From assembly GCA_963169515.1 (NCBI GenBank), contig CAUJEF010000096.1, positions 1 through 37,195 of the forward strand: a DNA stretch of 37,195 nt, written 5' to 3'. Under the pieces are notes generated by a model, which had not been told where the DNA came from, did no database searches, and worked only from the letters and a program-made list of their open reading frames with translations. The number at the start of each line of letters is the position of its first letter. Position 1 is the stretch's first letter. The stretch comes from Bdellovibrionota bacterium (GTDB taxonomy: Bacteria > Bdellovibrionota > Bdellovibrionia > Bdellovibrionales > JAEYZS01). The translations under genes and the position numbers were made by a program. Shown here one piece after another: positions 27,123 through 35,265 of this stretch.

Positions 27123-29216
27123 ATGATTCAAAAGCTTTTTGCAACACTAACGATGTTTCTTTTCGCACTATCTTCGTCGGCAAGCGAGATAGCGCCCAAT
27201 CTCATAAAAGCAGGAAGTCCCAACTTAAAAAAGAAGCTTGGTAACAGCCCATTTGAAGTCACTACGGCAAAGCAAGTAAAATCCGTGGGGAGGTTTTCGT
27301 TTGATGGCGGAATAGCGGGTGAGGTTGTCGCTAAAAACCCAGAGTCGCTTATCTTGGGTTATCCAATGGACCTTTTAAAAAAAGAAAGCGTTTTTGGTGG
27401 GGTTATCACCAGAGTTTCCAACAAAGATAACGAAAATTTAGGCGGATTGAAACTTTCCGATTTAACACCAATACATATCAAAACAGACCTTGAAAAGGAT
27501 CCTTCAGGGGCTTTGTTTTTGGTTCTCAAAGGTTGCGCGATCAATTGCAACGAGAGCTCGCCCGATGAAATGTTAATTGGGTTTCCAGTCGTAAGTGTGG
27601 ATGAAATTAATAAACGCGTTTATGTGGATCTTGCACAAGTAGGTAAAGAGCTTGATATCGTTGGGATGCTTGGCGCAGCCGAATATTTTAATTTAGAACA
27701 CGTTCAATCGAACACCGTTGGCTTTGACTTTAGCAATAACACATTGATTTTTGACGTTGAGTCCCAATACAACATTGTTGGTAAAACAGAAGGGGACCTC
27801 AGGCCGCTTGATCAACAGAGCACAATGGTTGCGCGCTATTATTTAAAGCTGAACCCAAAAGAAACTCCGGGTTTTGAACCGCGAACCCCAACAAATGAGG
27901 TCGGGTTTTTCACAACATTTCGATCGGAAAAAGAAAAAATCACGCGGTTTCATGCAGCGGCGAATGAACCAATAAAATACTTTATTAAAAATGTGCCGAA
28001 AGAATACCAGGCGCCATTTGCAAAGTCGTTTGATGAATGGAATCGAACTTTCACAAGCGCAGTAGGCTTTGCGCCATTCGTATACGAGTTTGTGAATCTT
28101 GACGATGCGGATTCTGAAAAGCTTGTTGCTGGCGACATTCGTTATAATGTTGTCGAATGGGATTTAAACAACATTGCATCGTATGGTGGCCTTGGCCCGT
28201 CTATTGCGAACCAAGTAACAGGGCAGAACCTCTCTGCAAATGTATTGATCCAAGGTCCCACGATCGTTAAGTTATACAAACAATGGTTTGGGATCTCAAA
28301 CGACATGGATCGACCTCTGGTAGACACGCTCCATGCGCCATTAATAAAACATAAGATTTCGTTAGGTAAAAAATTGACCTTTCGAATACCGGCAGAAGAT
28401 CCCGCGTTTCAAGATGATCTTGCAAAAAAACTCGACTTCGAAAGAATTCCTGATGGATACACTTACGAACGCTATATGGAAGGGTATTTTCAAGAAATGC
28501 TGTCGCATGAGTTGGGTCACAACATTGGCCTTCGACACAATTTCCGCGGGAATTTAGGGTCAGATGACTCAATGACCGAAGGAAGTGTTTCGCGATCAAT
28601 CATGGAATACCTGGGGCGTGGGTTTCGCTACATTAACAGGATCGCGGCTTATGATGTGATGGCGATTTCATACGGCTATCTTGGGAAGGCGCCAACCGCA
28701 TCAAACTGGTTTTGTACCGACGAAAATGTTCCAAGTGAGAGCAATCTGCTGGGTTCGGCAGAGTGTTCAAGAGACGATGCTACATCTGACCCGATTTCGT
28801 ATTATCAAGATCGACTGACTCGGGCACGCGATCTTATTTCAAATCGCGGGTCTAGTGAGGAGCCTGTTTGGACTCAAGAAGACATATCAAGGGCATTCAA
28901 CGAAGCGGTCGCGGGCCTTGGTGTCTATGCAGCTTCTGCACCATTTACTGCAGATCAGTGGACTAATTTTTTTGGAAAATTGGATCGCCCTCAAGCTCAA
29001 GCAGACGTGCCTGATTATATGGCGGCAAAGATTGACGCTATTATTTGTGACCCCAGTTTAGCAGGCACAATTGCAGAAAAAGCCACACCAGCAGCCAAAG
29101 AAAAGACCGCGGCGAACATTAAAACATTCCAAGAGCAGGCGTCTAAGAAATTGTTAGGCTTTAACGGTCTCTGGGAAGTCTTTAATAAAAAGAACATCAC
29201 TTGCCTTGTGCAATGA
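27123..29216 (+). CDS. Exported zinc metalloprotease, metzincin-like
   Basis: The 697-residue product has a signal peptide (LFATLTMFLFALSSSASE). The zinc site MLSHELGHNIGLRHNF (HExxHxxGxxH, near residue 462) and a following Met-turn SIMEYLG about 30 residues later identify a metzincin-type protease. The organisation resembles the DUF5117/EcxA-like family. It should act in the periplasm or be secreted. It begins after the terminator-like palindrome of slt. Signs of the full fold: a beta-rich N-terminal half and a helical C-terminal part. Confidence 0.85.
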   Translation: MIQKLFATLTMFLFALSSSASEIAPNLIKAGSPNLKKKLGNSPFEVTTAKQVKSVGRFSFDGGIAGEVVAKNPESLILGYPMDLLKKESVFGGVITRVSNKDNENLGGLKLSDLTPIHIKTDLEKDPSGALFLVLKGCAINCNESSPDEMLIGFPVVSVDEINKRVYVDLAQVGKELDIVGMLGAAEYFNLEHVQSNTVGFDFSNNTLIFDVESQYNIVGKTEGDLRPLDQQSTMVARYYLKLNPKETPGFEPRTPTNEVGFFTTFRSEKEKITRFHAAANEPIKYFIKNVPKEYQAPFAKSFDEWNRTFTSAVGFAPFVYEFVNLDDADSEKLVAGDIRYNVVEWDLNNIASYGGLGPSIANQVTGQNLSANVLIQGPTIVKLYKQWFGISNDMDRPLVDTLHAPLIKHKISLGKKLTFRIPAEDPAFQDDLAKKLDFERIPDGYTYERYMEGYFQEMLSHELGHNIGLRHNFRGNLGSDDSMTEGSVSRSIMEYLGRGFRYINRIAAYDVMAISYGYLGKAPTASNWFCTDENVPSESNLLGSAECSRDDATSDPISYYQDRLTRARDLISNRGSSEEPVWTQEDISRAFNEAVAGLGVYAASAPFTADQWTNFFGKLDRPQAQADVPDYMAAKIDAIICDPSLAGTIAEKATPAAKEKTAANIKTFQEQASKKLLGFNGLWEVFNKKNITCLVQ

Positions 29217-29255
29217 GTAAGCATTTAAAAAAATTTTCCATGTCGTTGAAATCCA

Positions 29256-29283
29256 TTGCCTTTGACATTGGATTTTGTATACG
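29256..29283 (+). promoter_or_regulatory. Candidate promoter upstream of 29318
   Basis: TTGCCT (29256), 16 nt and TATACG (29278) fit a weak sigma-70 promoter. It is overlaid by the inverted repeat AAATCCA (29249) / TGGATTT (29269), which could be an operator. Confidence 0.35.
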
Positions 29284-29317
29284 TTGCACCATGTTCACTT
29301 TAAGAGGGAGGACTTTA

Positions 29318-29917
29318 ATGTCTAAGTTACTTTTTTCGTTAGTATTCTCATTATCTTTTAATGTTTTTGCTCAAGACGTATTGGCGCCAGAATCAGTACT
29401 GTTGCCGATCGACGGCGCAACGGCGGAAGAAGAAACTCTTTTGTTTGAAGGCGCGTCGAGCGCAAGTTCTGTTTACGATCAAATGAAAGCGCTTTTTGCA
29501 AATGCAAAAGATAAACCTCTTGTTACAGATTTCGATAGAAAAGGTCCAACACAAAAGCGCATTTGTTTTGAAACAAGATCAATCGATCCACAGGTTCAAG
29601 AATTAACAGGCGTGCTTCGATACTCAAAAATAATTCCAGCGATTGAGGATGGCGACGGAGTTATCGTTCCCGAGCGTACAATTGAAAAGATTATGGTTGG
29701 CTTAGGGACAGACATCAGCGCATTTAATAACTGGGTTGAGCTACTGGATGACGGGAGACAATTGATTAGCGTGAATGCTCCTTCGTACAACACGCAGGCA
29801 ACTATTAAACATACCTTCAGAAAATCAGGCAAAAGAATTTACTTCCGTTCAGAAGGAAAATATGGCGATGTCAAAGTTGATTCTTACGGCATTTGCTATG
29901 TTCCGGTAACAGAGTAG
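29318..29917 (+). CDS. Small exported protein, unknown
   Basis: The start at 29318 gives a signal peptide (MSKLLFSLVFSLSFNVFAQ) and has GGGAGG in front; the track start at 29201 is a read-through. The mature part of about 180 residues looks beta-rich in its second half, with two cysteines (RICFE, GICYV) that may form a disulfide. It lies between the metalloprotease and a lipoprotein on the same strand. No family recognised. Confidence 0.65.
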   Translation: MSKLLFSLVFSLSFNVFAQDVLAPESVLLPIDGATAEEETLLFEGASSASSVYDQMKALFANAKDKPLVTDFDRKGPTQKRICFETRSIDPQVQELTGVLRYSKIIPAIEDGDGVIVPERTIEKIMVGLGTDISAFNNWVELLDDGRQLISVNAPSYNTQATIKHTFRKSGKRIYFRSEGKYGDVKVDSYGICYVPVTE

Positions 29918-29925
29918 GGGCTGCC

Positions 29926-30366
29926 ATGAAAACAAAATTACTTTTAATTTGTGGGCTTTTCGTATTGGCCGGCTGTGGAGAAAAGAATCAGCCCGCGGCG
30001 GGATCAAGTCTTCCTCCGTATCAAAAGCCAGATTTGTCAAATTGCACCCCAAACTACGAACTTACCATTAAGTACGATCAGTCGAACCTAGAGCACATTG
30101 GGGCGATAGCTTATTTTTCAACCCAGGTGGGCTATTACCCAGGCGAAACATTTTTTGAATTTCCAGTTAAAGGAAATAAAATTGGATCTTTCAAAGAGGC
30201 CGAGCGGGGACAAAAAATTTATGTTCGGGCAATTGCGTATGGCTTGAACGGCCGTGCGTATTCTCAAGAAAGCGTGCTCGAAGTGCTCACTTGCGAAGAA
30301 TTGAAAAAGAAAGTTGAAGCCGGCGAGCTTGTCGTTGACACGCACGAAGTGACTTTAAAATTCTAG
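29926..30366 (+). CDS. Small lipoprotein, unknown
   Basis: From ATG 29926 the product begins MKTKLLLICGLFVLAGC, a lipoprotein signal with lipobox LAGC. The remaining 130 residues look like a beta-sandwich (KYDQSNLEHIG, KIYVRAIAYG). It begins 9 nt after the preceding gene, so the two are probably one operon. Function unknown. Confidence 0.68.
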   Translation: MKTKLLLICGLFVLAGCGEKNQPAAGSSLPPYQKPDLSNCTPNYELTIKYDQSNLEHIGAIAYFSTQVGYYPGETFFEFPVKGNKIGSFKEAERGQKIYVRAIAYGLNGRAYSQESVLEVLTCEELKKKVEAGELVVDTHEVTLKF

Positions 30367-30367
30367 T

Positions 30368-30382
30368 GTCTCAATTTGAGAC
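30368..30382. repeat. Short perfect inverted repeat after lipoprotein gene
   Basis: GTCTCAA-T-TTGAGAC follows the stop codon by one base. There is no T-run, so it is a weak terminator candidate or a protein-binding site for the 30541 gene. The rest of the 174-nt gap shows nothing else clear. Confidence 0.45.
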
Positions 30383-30540
30383 GTTTGAGCGGCTGCGGAA
30401 CAACTTTTTGACGGCCGTTTAAGAATTTGTTTACATCGCTTTTGAAAATCTCATTGTGACTCGATTTTACGATCTAAGCATTTGATTTTAAGCCGAAAAC
30501 TTGGTTTTGGTCTTGCATCTTCTACAGATAGGGGATGCAC

Positions 30541-30825
30541 ATGAATTGCGTTGTAAAAGTATTGATATTCGTAATCAGTCTAAGCTCTATTGAATCTGTT
30601 GCAGCTTCATCAAAAAAGTTCCACAAAGCGAGCTATGTTGTGAAAAACTATCCCAAGTTACCCAAGAAAATGCCTAAGCTAAAAATGAAGCAAGAACGAA
30701 TTGTGAAGACAAAGCGGGCCAAGAACGCTGTTGTAGCCCAGCCACAAATAAGCCGAAAAATTTCTTCAGAAAACGTAAGCGCAATAAGCGATCCGGCCGC
30801 TTTAATTCAAGCCTTGGCGGAATAA
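30541..30825 (+). CDS. Small basic exported protein, unknown
   Basis: The product of about 94 residues has a signal peptide (CVVKVLIFVISLSSIESVAA). The mature part is strongly basic and Lys/Pro-rich (YPKLPKKMPKLKMKQERIV) and could bind nucleic acid, lipopolysaccharide or wall polymers. ATGs at 30535 and 30541 compete; the second has better spacing to AGGGGA. No family recognised. Confidence 0.55.
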   Translation: MNCVVKVLIFVISLSSIESVAASSKKFHKASYVVKNYPKLPKKMPKLKMKQERIVKTKRAKNAVVAQPQISRKISSENVSAISDPAALIQALAE

Positions 30826-30858
30826 AGAATAAATAGGTTGCGTGAGGGGAAGACTAAT

Positions 30859-30887
30859 TATACACGGTACGATCTATGTATACCGTG
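30859..30887 (+). promoter_or_regulatory. Promoter/operator of the mod operon
   Basis: A TATACA -10-like hexamer (30859-30864) runs into the palindrome CACGGTA (30863-30869) / TACCGTG (30881-30887). Its TA-rich inner halves and outer CG resemble a ModE molybdate-repressor site in shape, though not in exact sequence. Repression by molybdate is inferred. No modE gene is seen here. Confidence 0.4.
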
Positions 30888-30911
30888 CGGTCCAAGCTTC
30901 AATATTCAATA

Positions 30912-31676
30912 ATGCACCTTCTTACGATATTCTTGGCGGGAGTGTTGCTTCTGCGTTTTTCAGAGGCATCGTCTCCAAAAGGTGAGAAGTCTATTATGGT
31001 TATGGCGGCGTCAAGCTTGACCAATGTGCTTCCCGAAGTGGCCGCTGCATGGAAATCTCAAGGTGGCTATGATGTTAAGTTTAATTTTGAGTCAACGTCT
31101 CGTTTGGCTCAACAAATCGTAGCTGGCGCGCCAGTCGATATTTTTTTCTCTGCTGATTCGGAGTGGATGTCCTATCTAGGGGGAAGGGGGATGATTAATA
31201 CGGCATCTCGCACGGCACTTCTGTCCAATCGCATTGTTCTTATTGTTTCTTCTGATTCGACGTTTGCCCCCTCTTCCCCTGGAGAAATCTCAAGTCCTCG
31301 TTTGAAACATCTGGCCCTTGCTGGGGAGTTCGTGCCTGCCGGAAAATTTGCTCGGGCGGCTTTGAAATCAGAAGGCGTTCTGGAAAAAGTGCAAGAAAAA
31401 ATAGTGAATGCAGATAATGTTCGGGCAGCCCTTCAATGGGTTGCCAAGAAGGAGGCCGAGGCTGGGATTGTGTTTCAGACGGACGCAAAAGTTGAACCCC
31501 GGGTTAAGGTTACCTTTGTTTTTCCTGAGGCGAGCCATCCAAAAATTGAATACCCGGTGGCGGTGGTCAAAGGCTCAAAAAATTCCGAAGCGGCCATACA
31601 ATTTTTGAAATTTTGCCAGGGGAATAAAGCAAAAAAAATTTTTGAGGCAGCGGGCTTTACCGTTTTGACTAAGTGA
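30912..31676 (+). CDS. modA: Molybdate ABC transporter substrate-binding protein
   Basis: The product has a signal peptide (MHLLTIFLAGVLLLRFSEAS) and the ModA core: IMVMAASSLTNVLPEVAAA at the mature N-terminus, FNFESTSRLAQQI, GAPVDIFFSAD and AGIVFQTDA. It binds molybdate or tungstate in the periplasm and passes it to ModB. The track starts at 30876, which would place the start within the operator; 30912 is preferred. The stop overlaps modB. Confidence 0.92.
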   Translation: MHLLTIFLAGVLLLRFSEASSPKGEKSIMVMAASSLTNVLPEVAAAWKSQGGYDVKFNFESTSRLAQQIVAGAPVDIFFSADSEWMSYLGGRGMINTASRTALLSNRIVLIVSSDSTFAPSSPGEISSPRLKHLALAGEFVPAGKFARAALKSEGVLEKVQEKIVNADNVRAALQWVAKKEAEAGIVFQTDAKVEPRVKVTFVFPEASHPKIEYPVAVVKGSKNSEAAIQFLKFCQGNKAKKIFEAAGFTVLTK

Positions 31677-32383
31677 TGCAAGGAGTAAGTCCGGCCCAGG
31701 CGATCGAGCTTTCTATTCAGGTAGGAATTTGGTGCGCAGTACTGGGGTTGCCGGTTGCTCTGGGCTTAGGATGGATACTTGCGCGCTATGAATTTCGTGG
31801 AAAAATGCTGGTCAATATGGTGGTGTTTGCCCCCCTTGTTGTTCCGCCTGTCGTGACAGGATTCCTCTTGCTAGAGGTTTTCGGCCGGGCGGCTCCGATT
31901 GGTCATTTTTTCGAGGAGCTCGGGCTTCCGTTTTCATTCTCTCTTGCTGGAGCGGTGCTGGCGTCTTTTGTTGTCGGGTTACCTTTTTATGTGATGGTTA
32001 TTCGATCTGCATTTGAATCTGTTGATCCTCGCCTTGAGGAGATAGCTTGGACACTGGGGGCCCCACCAAGGAAGACATTTTTTAGGGTCACGTTGCCACT
32101 TGCCTTGCCAGGGATAGCGGCGGGAGCCGTGCTTGCGTTTGCCCGTGCGCTGGGTGAATTTGGGGCGACCGTTATTTTGGCTGGCAATATGGAAGGCAAA
32201 ACGAGGACTATCGCTCTGGCGGTGTATACCCTTCTTGAATCACCCAATGGGATGGATGCAAGTCGCGTGCTTGTTGTAGCGAGCCTCTTCATTTCGTTTG
32301 CGGCGTTATTTGGGTATGAGGTTCTTCTGCGCTGGCATCGCCGTCGGCTTGAGTGGCGTCATGACTGGGGAAATGATGTTTAA
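31676..32383 (+). CDS. modB: Molybdate ABC transporter permease
   Basis: This five- to six-helix permease has the EAA loop EEIAWTLGAPPRKTFFRVTL and ARALGEFGATVILAGN, the usual ModB signature before the last helices. It forms the membrane channel of ModABC. The ATG at 31676 overlaps the modA TGA; GTG 31673 is possible. modC starts inside its end. Confidence 0.93.
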   Translation: MQGVSPAQAIELSIQVGIWCAVLGLPVALGLGWILARYEFRGKMLVNMVVFAPLVVPPVVTGFLLLEVFGRAAPIGHFFEELGLPFSFSLAGAVLASFVVGLPFYVMVIRSAFESVDPRLEEIAWTLGAPPRKTFFRVTLPLALPGIAAGAVLAFARALGEFGATVILAGNMEGKTRTIALAVYTLLESPNGMDASRVLVVASLFISFAALFGYEVLLRWHRRRLEWRHDWGNDV

Positions 32384-32993
32384 TGTGGACGTAGTGCTCA
32401 AGCGGGAGCGATTTCAGATCAACGCGAAAATGCGCTCAGACTCTTCGGCCATTGCGATTGTCGGTCCCTCTGGAGCAGGAAAATCCACATTTCTTCGAAT
32501 TTTAGCAGGGCTAGAAAGAAGATCAATCGGTCGCGTTTTGTTTGATGGTAAGATTTGGCAAGACAGTGAAAATGGCACCTTCGTGCATCCATGGCAACGC
32601 CGTCTCGGATATGTCCCTCAAGATAGCTTATTAATCCCGACAATGACGGTTTTTGAAAACCTTTGCTTTTCTGGGGCCGACATTGGCGAGGCAAAGATCA
32701 TTGCCGAGCGCCTTGCAATCACGTCTCTTTTGTATAGACGACCACGGATGCTTTCGGGCGGAGAAAAACAGAGGGTGTCATTGGGACGTGCGCTTTTGGC
32801 AAAGCCCCAAGTGCTTTTGCTTGATGAGCCTTTCTCTGCCCTTGATCGTGACTTGCGTACTCGCGTGGCAAAGGAGCTCGTCTTAATATGTCATGAACGC
32901 AGGTTGCCACTCATCCTTGTCAGCCATGATCAAAGAGATGTAATGTCTTTGGCGCAAGAGGTATGGACTTTTGAAAACGGATTATTAAAATAG
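32376..32993 (+). CDS. modC: Molybdate ABC transporter ATPase, short form
   Basis: The ATPase has Walker A GPSGAGKST, Q-loop YVPQDSLL, signature LSGGEKQRVSLGRAL, Walker B VLLLDEPFSALD and switch His in LVSHDQRD. At about 205 residues it lacks the C-terminal TOBE/MOP domain of classical ModC (about 350 residues), so it cannot sense molybdate through that domain. ATGs at 32361, 32373 and 32376 compete; 32376 has GGGG at the best spacing. Confidence 0.9.
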   Translation: MFNVDVVLKRERFQINAKMRSDSSAIAIVGPSGAGKSTFLRILAGLERRSIGRVLFDGKIWQDSENGTFVHPWQRRLGYVPQDSLLIPTMTVFENLCFSGADIGEAKIIAERLAITSLLYRRPRMLSGGEKQRVSLGRALLAKPQVLLLDEPFSALDRDLRTRVAKELVLICHERRLPLILVSHDQRDVMSLAQEVWTFENGLLK

Positions 32994-33042
32994 AATTCAT
33001 GCTCTCGGCTAATATTTTTGTTCTCATTGTTCTCGAAAAACT

Positions 33043-33597
33043 CTAAAAACCCACCAGAATTCCGATTCCAAATAAAATAAATAGCGCGCTTGCAATTCTA
33101 TGCACCAATTTCATTGGGGCCTTTTCGGTAAACTTATGACCGAAAAAAACAGCAAGTCCATCGGCAACAAGCATTCCCATTGTCGTGCCTACCGTGACCA
33201 TCACAGGAGCCGCAAATTTTGCTCCTAGCGCAACTGTTGCCAGCTGAGTTTTATCGCCCATTTCAGCAAAAAAGAAAGCCACTATCGTTGTTGAGAAGGG
33301 TCCCCAGCCGTGCTTATCCTGGTAGCCCTCGTCTTTATCCGGCATCAACATCCACAACCCAAAACCGATGAATGTTGCCGCTAATGTCCACTTCAATACC
33401 TCTGCAGAGACGTAGTAAGTAATAAATGTACCTACAGAGCTTGCAAGTGCATGGTTCAAAAGAGTGGCCACCAAAATTCCCAGCATTATCGGAACTGGTT
33501 TGCGAAATCGCGCCGCGAGCACAAGCGCGAGAAGCTGAGTTTTGTCACCCATCTCACTTACAAAAACTAAAAGAAACGAATTTATAATTGCTTCCAT
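33043..33597 (-). CDS. GDT1/UPF0016-family Mn(II)/cation exporter
   Basis: The 184-residue membrane protein holds two copies of the family motif E-x-G-D-K-T (VSEMGDKTQLLAL and FAEMGDKTQLATVAL), each in a three-helix repeat. Family members export manganese (or calcium) in exchange for protons. The upstream leader contains a yybP-ykoY manganese riboswitch, which supports a manganese role. It converges on modC. Confidence 0.92.
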   Translation of the reverse strand: MEAIINSFLLVFVSEMGDKTQLLALVLAARFRKPVPIMLGILVATLLNHALASSVGTFITYYVSAEVLKWTLAATFIGFGLWMLMPDKDEGYQDKHGWGPFSTTIVAFFFAEMGDKTQLATVALGAKFAAPVMVTVGTTMGMLVADGLAVFFGHKFTEKAPMKLVHRIASALFILFGIGILVGF

Positions 33598-33602
33598 GGA
33601 AA

Positions 33603-33624
33603 CCTCACTTGCTTTGCCGTGAGG
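33603..33624 (-). promoter_or_regulatory. RBS-masking hairpin, riboswitch expression platform
   Basis: On the minus strand CCTCAC (33624-33619) pairs with GTGAGG (33608-33603) over a 10-nt loop. GTGAGG is the Shine-Dalgarno site, 5 nt before the ATG. The riboswitch upstream probably controls whether this stem forms, so regulation would be at translation. Confidence 0.65.
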
Positions 33625-33687
33625 TCGGAAGTCTTTGGTCCCAGAACGAACCTTTTAGACACAAGACGACACGGCGTTGTTAAAACA

Positions 33688-33805
33688 CCAGTGCCAGTCT
33701 CGCCAAGAAAAGCTTTCGCTTTTCCAAATGTGCCGGGGTTTAAACCCAGTATGTCGACACATCATTCCGATAAAAAATCGGATCGACTACTCCCTAACAA
33801 TCAAA
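33688..33805 (-). promoter_or_regulatory. yybP-ykoY manganese riboswitch aptamer
   Basis: On the minus strand the leader reads TGTTAGGGAGTAG, a CCGAT-loop-ATCGG hairpin, TGTCGACA, a stem ending GAAAAGC-GAAA-GCTTTTC, then TTGGCGAGACTGGCA. This is the order of the yybP-ykoY class (GGGGAGUAG ... GUCGUCA ... GNRA-capped P3.1 ... GCRAGACC). P1 pairs TGTTAG with CTGGCA. It binds Mn(II) and turns on exporters; here it sits before a GDT1-family exporter. The plus-strand ORFs drawn across it are artefacts. Confidence 0.88.
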
Positions 33806-33862
33806 GGGTACGGCATTAGGAGCATCAGTCAAGTAGCAGGTGGTTCGAACATTATAGAAATT

Positions 33863-34051
33863 GGCGGAGAGGGCCGTAAAGTAGGCGAACTCTCTGCCGT
33901 GGTTATATTTGAGTTTGAGGTTTATCCCGAGCCGAAAATCCTGACAAAAGCTGAGCTAACGCATTTAATGCGTTTACATGGCACCACTGTTGCGGTGGCC
34001 AAATTCCTTGGCTGCAGCCAGCCCCACGTGTCCGAACGATTAAACGGCTAG
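33863..34051 (+). pseudogene. Small HTH peptide frame, repeat copy 1
   Basis: The frame reads GGEGRKVGELSAVVIFEF and ends LGCSQPHVSERLNG. The C-terminal part (LTKAELTHLMRL, TTVAVAKFLGCSQ) looks like a Cro- or YdaS-type helix-turn-helix. A diverged copy lies at 35944-36138. No standard ATG and no RBS start it; a GTG at GTGGTTATATTT is possible. The track ORF is lengthened upstream through the riboswitch complement, which is not credible. It may be a 5'-truncated gene or a boundary remnant. Its stop overlaps the lipoprotein stop tail to tail. Confidence 0.5.
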
Positions 34052-34569
34052 TGCTTTACAAATCCTGGGCAGGTATTTACCCATGCCTCGTTGTTACTGA
34101 GACATTTTTTAGAATTACAAATAGTATCGAGGGTTAATGCTTCGTAATTTACTTTGTGACGACCCAGGGGGCCAAACTGAATAAGTGCTTTTTGCTCCTG
34201 GGTGTTTTGAACATTTTTGAGTTCGTCACGAGCGCAAATTTTTACTTGTGATCCTGATTGCAGTATTTTTTCAATTCTGTGCTCTTGAGAAGAGCAGGTG
34301 TCTTTATCCTGATGTGTTGATTGCATAATCTCCAACACTTCATTTTTATCATTTAAAATGTACATGAAATACTGATGTCTCCAATTATTTTCAGCTTCAG
34401 CATTAAAAAAAAGGCAATTCTGTCGGACACGATTTGAACTTACCTGAATGACATGAAGATCATCTGCTTTGGTATGAAATGTTTCGATATTAAAAACAGG
34501 GGCGGACTGGCATCCGGCAATAAAAAGATACAGCGATAGCACGATGAATCTATTTTTTAAGCGTCGCAT
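34048..34569 (-). CDS. Cysteine-rich lipoprotein, possible inhibitor
   Basis: The 173-residue product starts MRRLKNRFIVLSLYLFIAGC, a lipoprotein signal with lipobox IAGC. The mature part has about six further cysteines (RQNCL, DTCSS, VKICA, TICNS, KKCLS, NTCPG), a pattern of disulfides in the periplasm. A GGGAGG site precedes the ATG, which lies inside the end of the SLT gene (20-nt overlap). The coupling to a lysozyme-like protein suggests an inhibitor or partner of it; this is inferred from context only. Confidence 0.7.
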   Translation of the reverse strand: MRRLKNRFIVLSLYLFIAGCQSAPVFNIETFHTKADDLHVIQVSSNRVRQNCLFFNAEAENNWRHQYFMYILNDKNEVLEIMQSTHQDKDTCSSQEHRIEKILQSGSQVKICARDELKNVQNTQEQKALIQFGPLGRHKVNYEALTLDTICNSKKCLSNNEAWVNTCPGFVKH

Positions 34570-35227
34570 AGGCCTCCCTATATTTTTTGAGTCCAGCCTT
34601 TTTATATTCTGAATCGCTTTTTAATAAACCTTTGTATTCTAAAATTATTTCTTCGTGGCTTGGAGTCCTCTTAAGTTTACTTGCGGCAGTTTCTTTCTTG
34701 CGATGTAGCCACCGAACTGCCATTGGTATCGAGATATTCGGATCTTTGAGATCTTTTTGTCGAATATCTTTGAAAATAAACTCTTTAGCTTCGCCTTTCG
34801 GATCTTGCAGGATTTTTAAGGTTTTCTTTGTGATTTGAGCGATGCCAACTGCAATTTTTCTATTTCCAAGAGGGTCCGGGTTAAAATCAGATTCGCTTGA
34901 GATAAGCGCTTTTACGACATCTGGATCGAGTGGCGGATCGGCATTAAATTTCTTGTTAAAATAATCCGTCCATACGGCGATGACTTCATCGTACTTATCA
35001 GCACTTTTATATTTTTCCGTTAATTTTCCTTTGGTGGGATACGCAATTCCCTTACGGTCATAACCTTTAAAGATGGCCGCAATTTCGCCAGCATCTAAAT
35101 ATGTGCCTTTCAAGCGCCGCAGATGACGATCTCTTATCGTGATTCCCGTTGGATTTTTCTCACTCACGGGAATATGCATGGGATGTTCCCGAACAGTCGT
35201 GACTTTTTTGCGAGGCCTTTTAGGCAT
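34550..35227 (-). CDS. SLT/lysozyme-like (GH23) protein without signal peptide
   Basis: The 225-residue product has a basic N-terminus (MPKRPRKKV) with no signal peptide. Its second half holds the GH23 pattern: VVKALISSESDFNPDP with the presumed catalytic Glu, then VGIAQITKKTLKIL (the G-Q-I segment), SIPMAVRWLHRK and EYKGL in place of AYNAG. This is closest to endolysin or effector lytic transglycosylases. It sits 38 nt after a RelE-like toxin and before a lipoprotein. Without a signal it needs a holin, a secretion system or cell lysis to reach the wall. Confidence 0.75.
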   Translation of the reverse strand: MPKRPRKKVTTVREHPMHIPVSEKNPTGITIRDRHLRRLKGTYLDAGEIAAIFKGYDRKGIAYPTKGKLTEKYKSADKYDEVIAVWTDYFNKKFNADPPLDPDVVKALISSESDFNPDPLGNRKIAVGIAQITKKTLKILQDPKGEAKEFIFKDIRQKDLKDPNISIPMAVRWLHRKKETAASKLKRTPSHEEIILEYKGLLKSDSEYKKAGLKKYREAYATLKK

Positions 35228-35265
35228 AACTTCAATTTATCTTAAAATATGTGAGCGCCTCAAGA

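Noticed and set aside
33619-33860. Plus-strand ORFs 33619-33819 and the first half of 33677-34051
   Set aside because: They run over the complement of the yybP-ykoY riboswitch; only the part after 33862 has a repeat copy and a conserved frame.
33862-33873. TGGCGGAGAGGG at the start of both repeat copies resembles the complement of a serine tRNA 3' end
   Set aside because: Only 12 bases match what is expected, no tRNA body or integrase is present, and the homology runs on into a coding frame; treated as chance.
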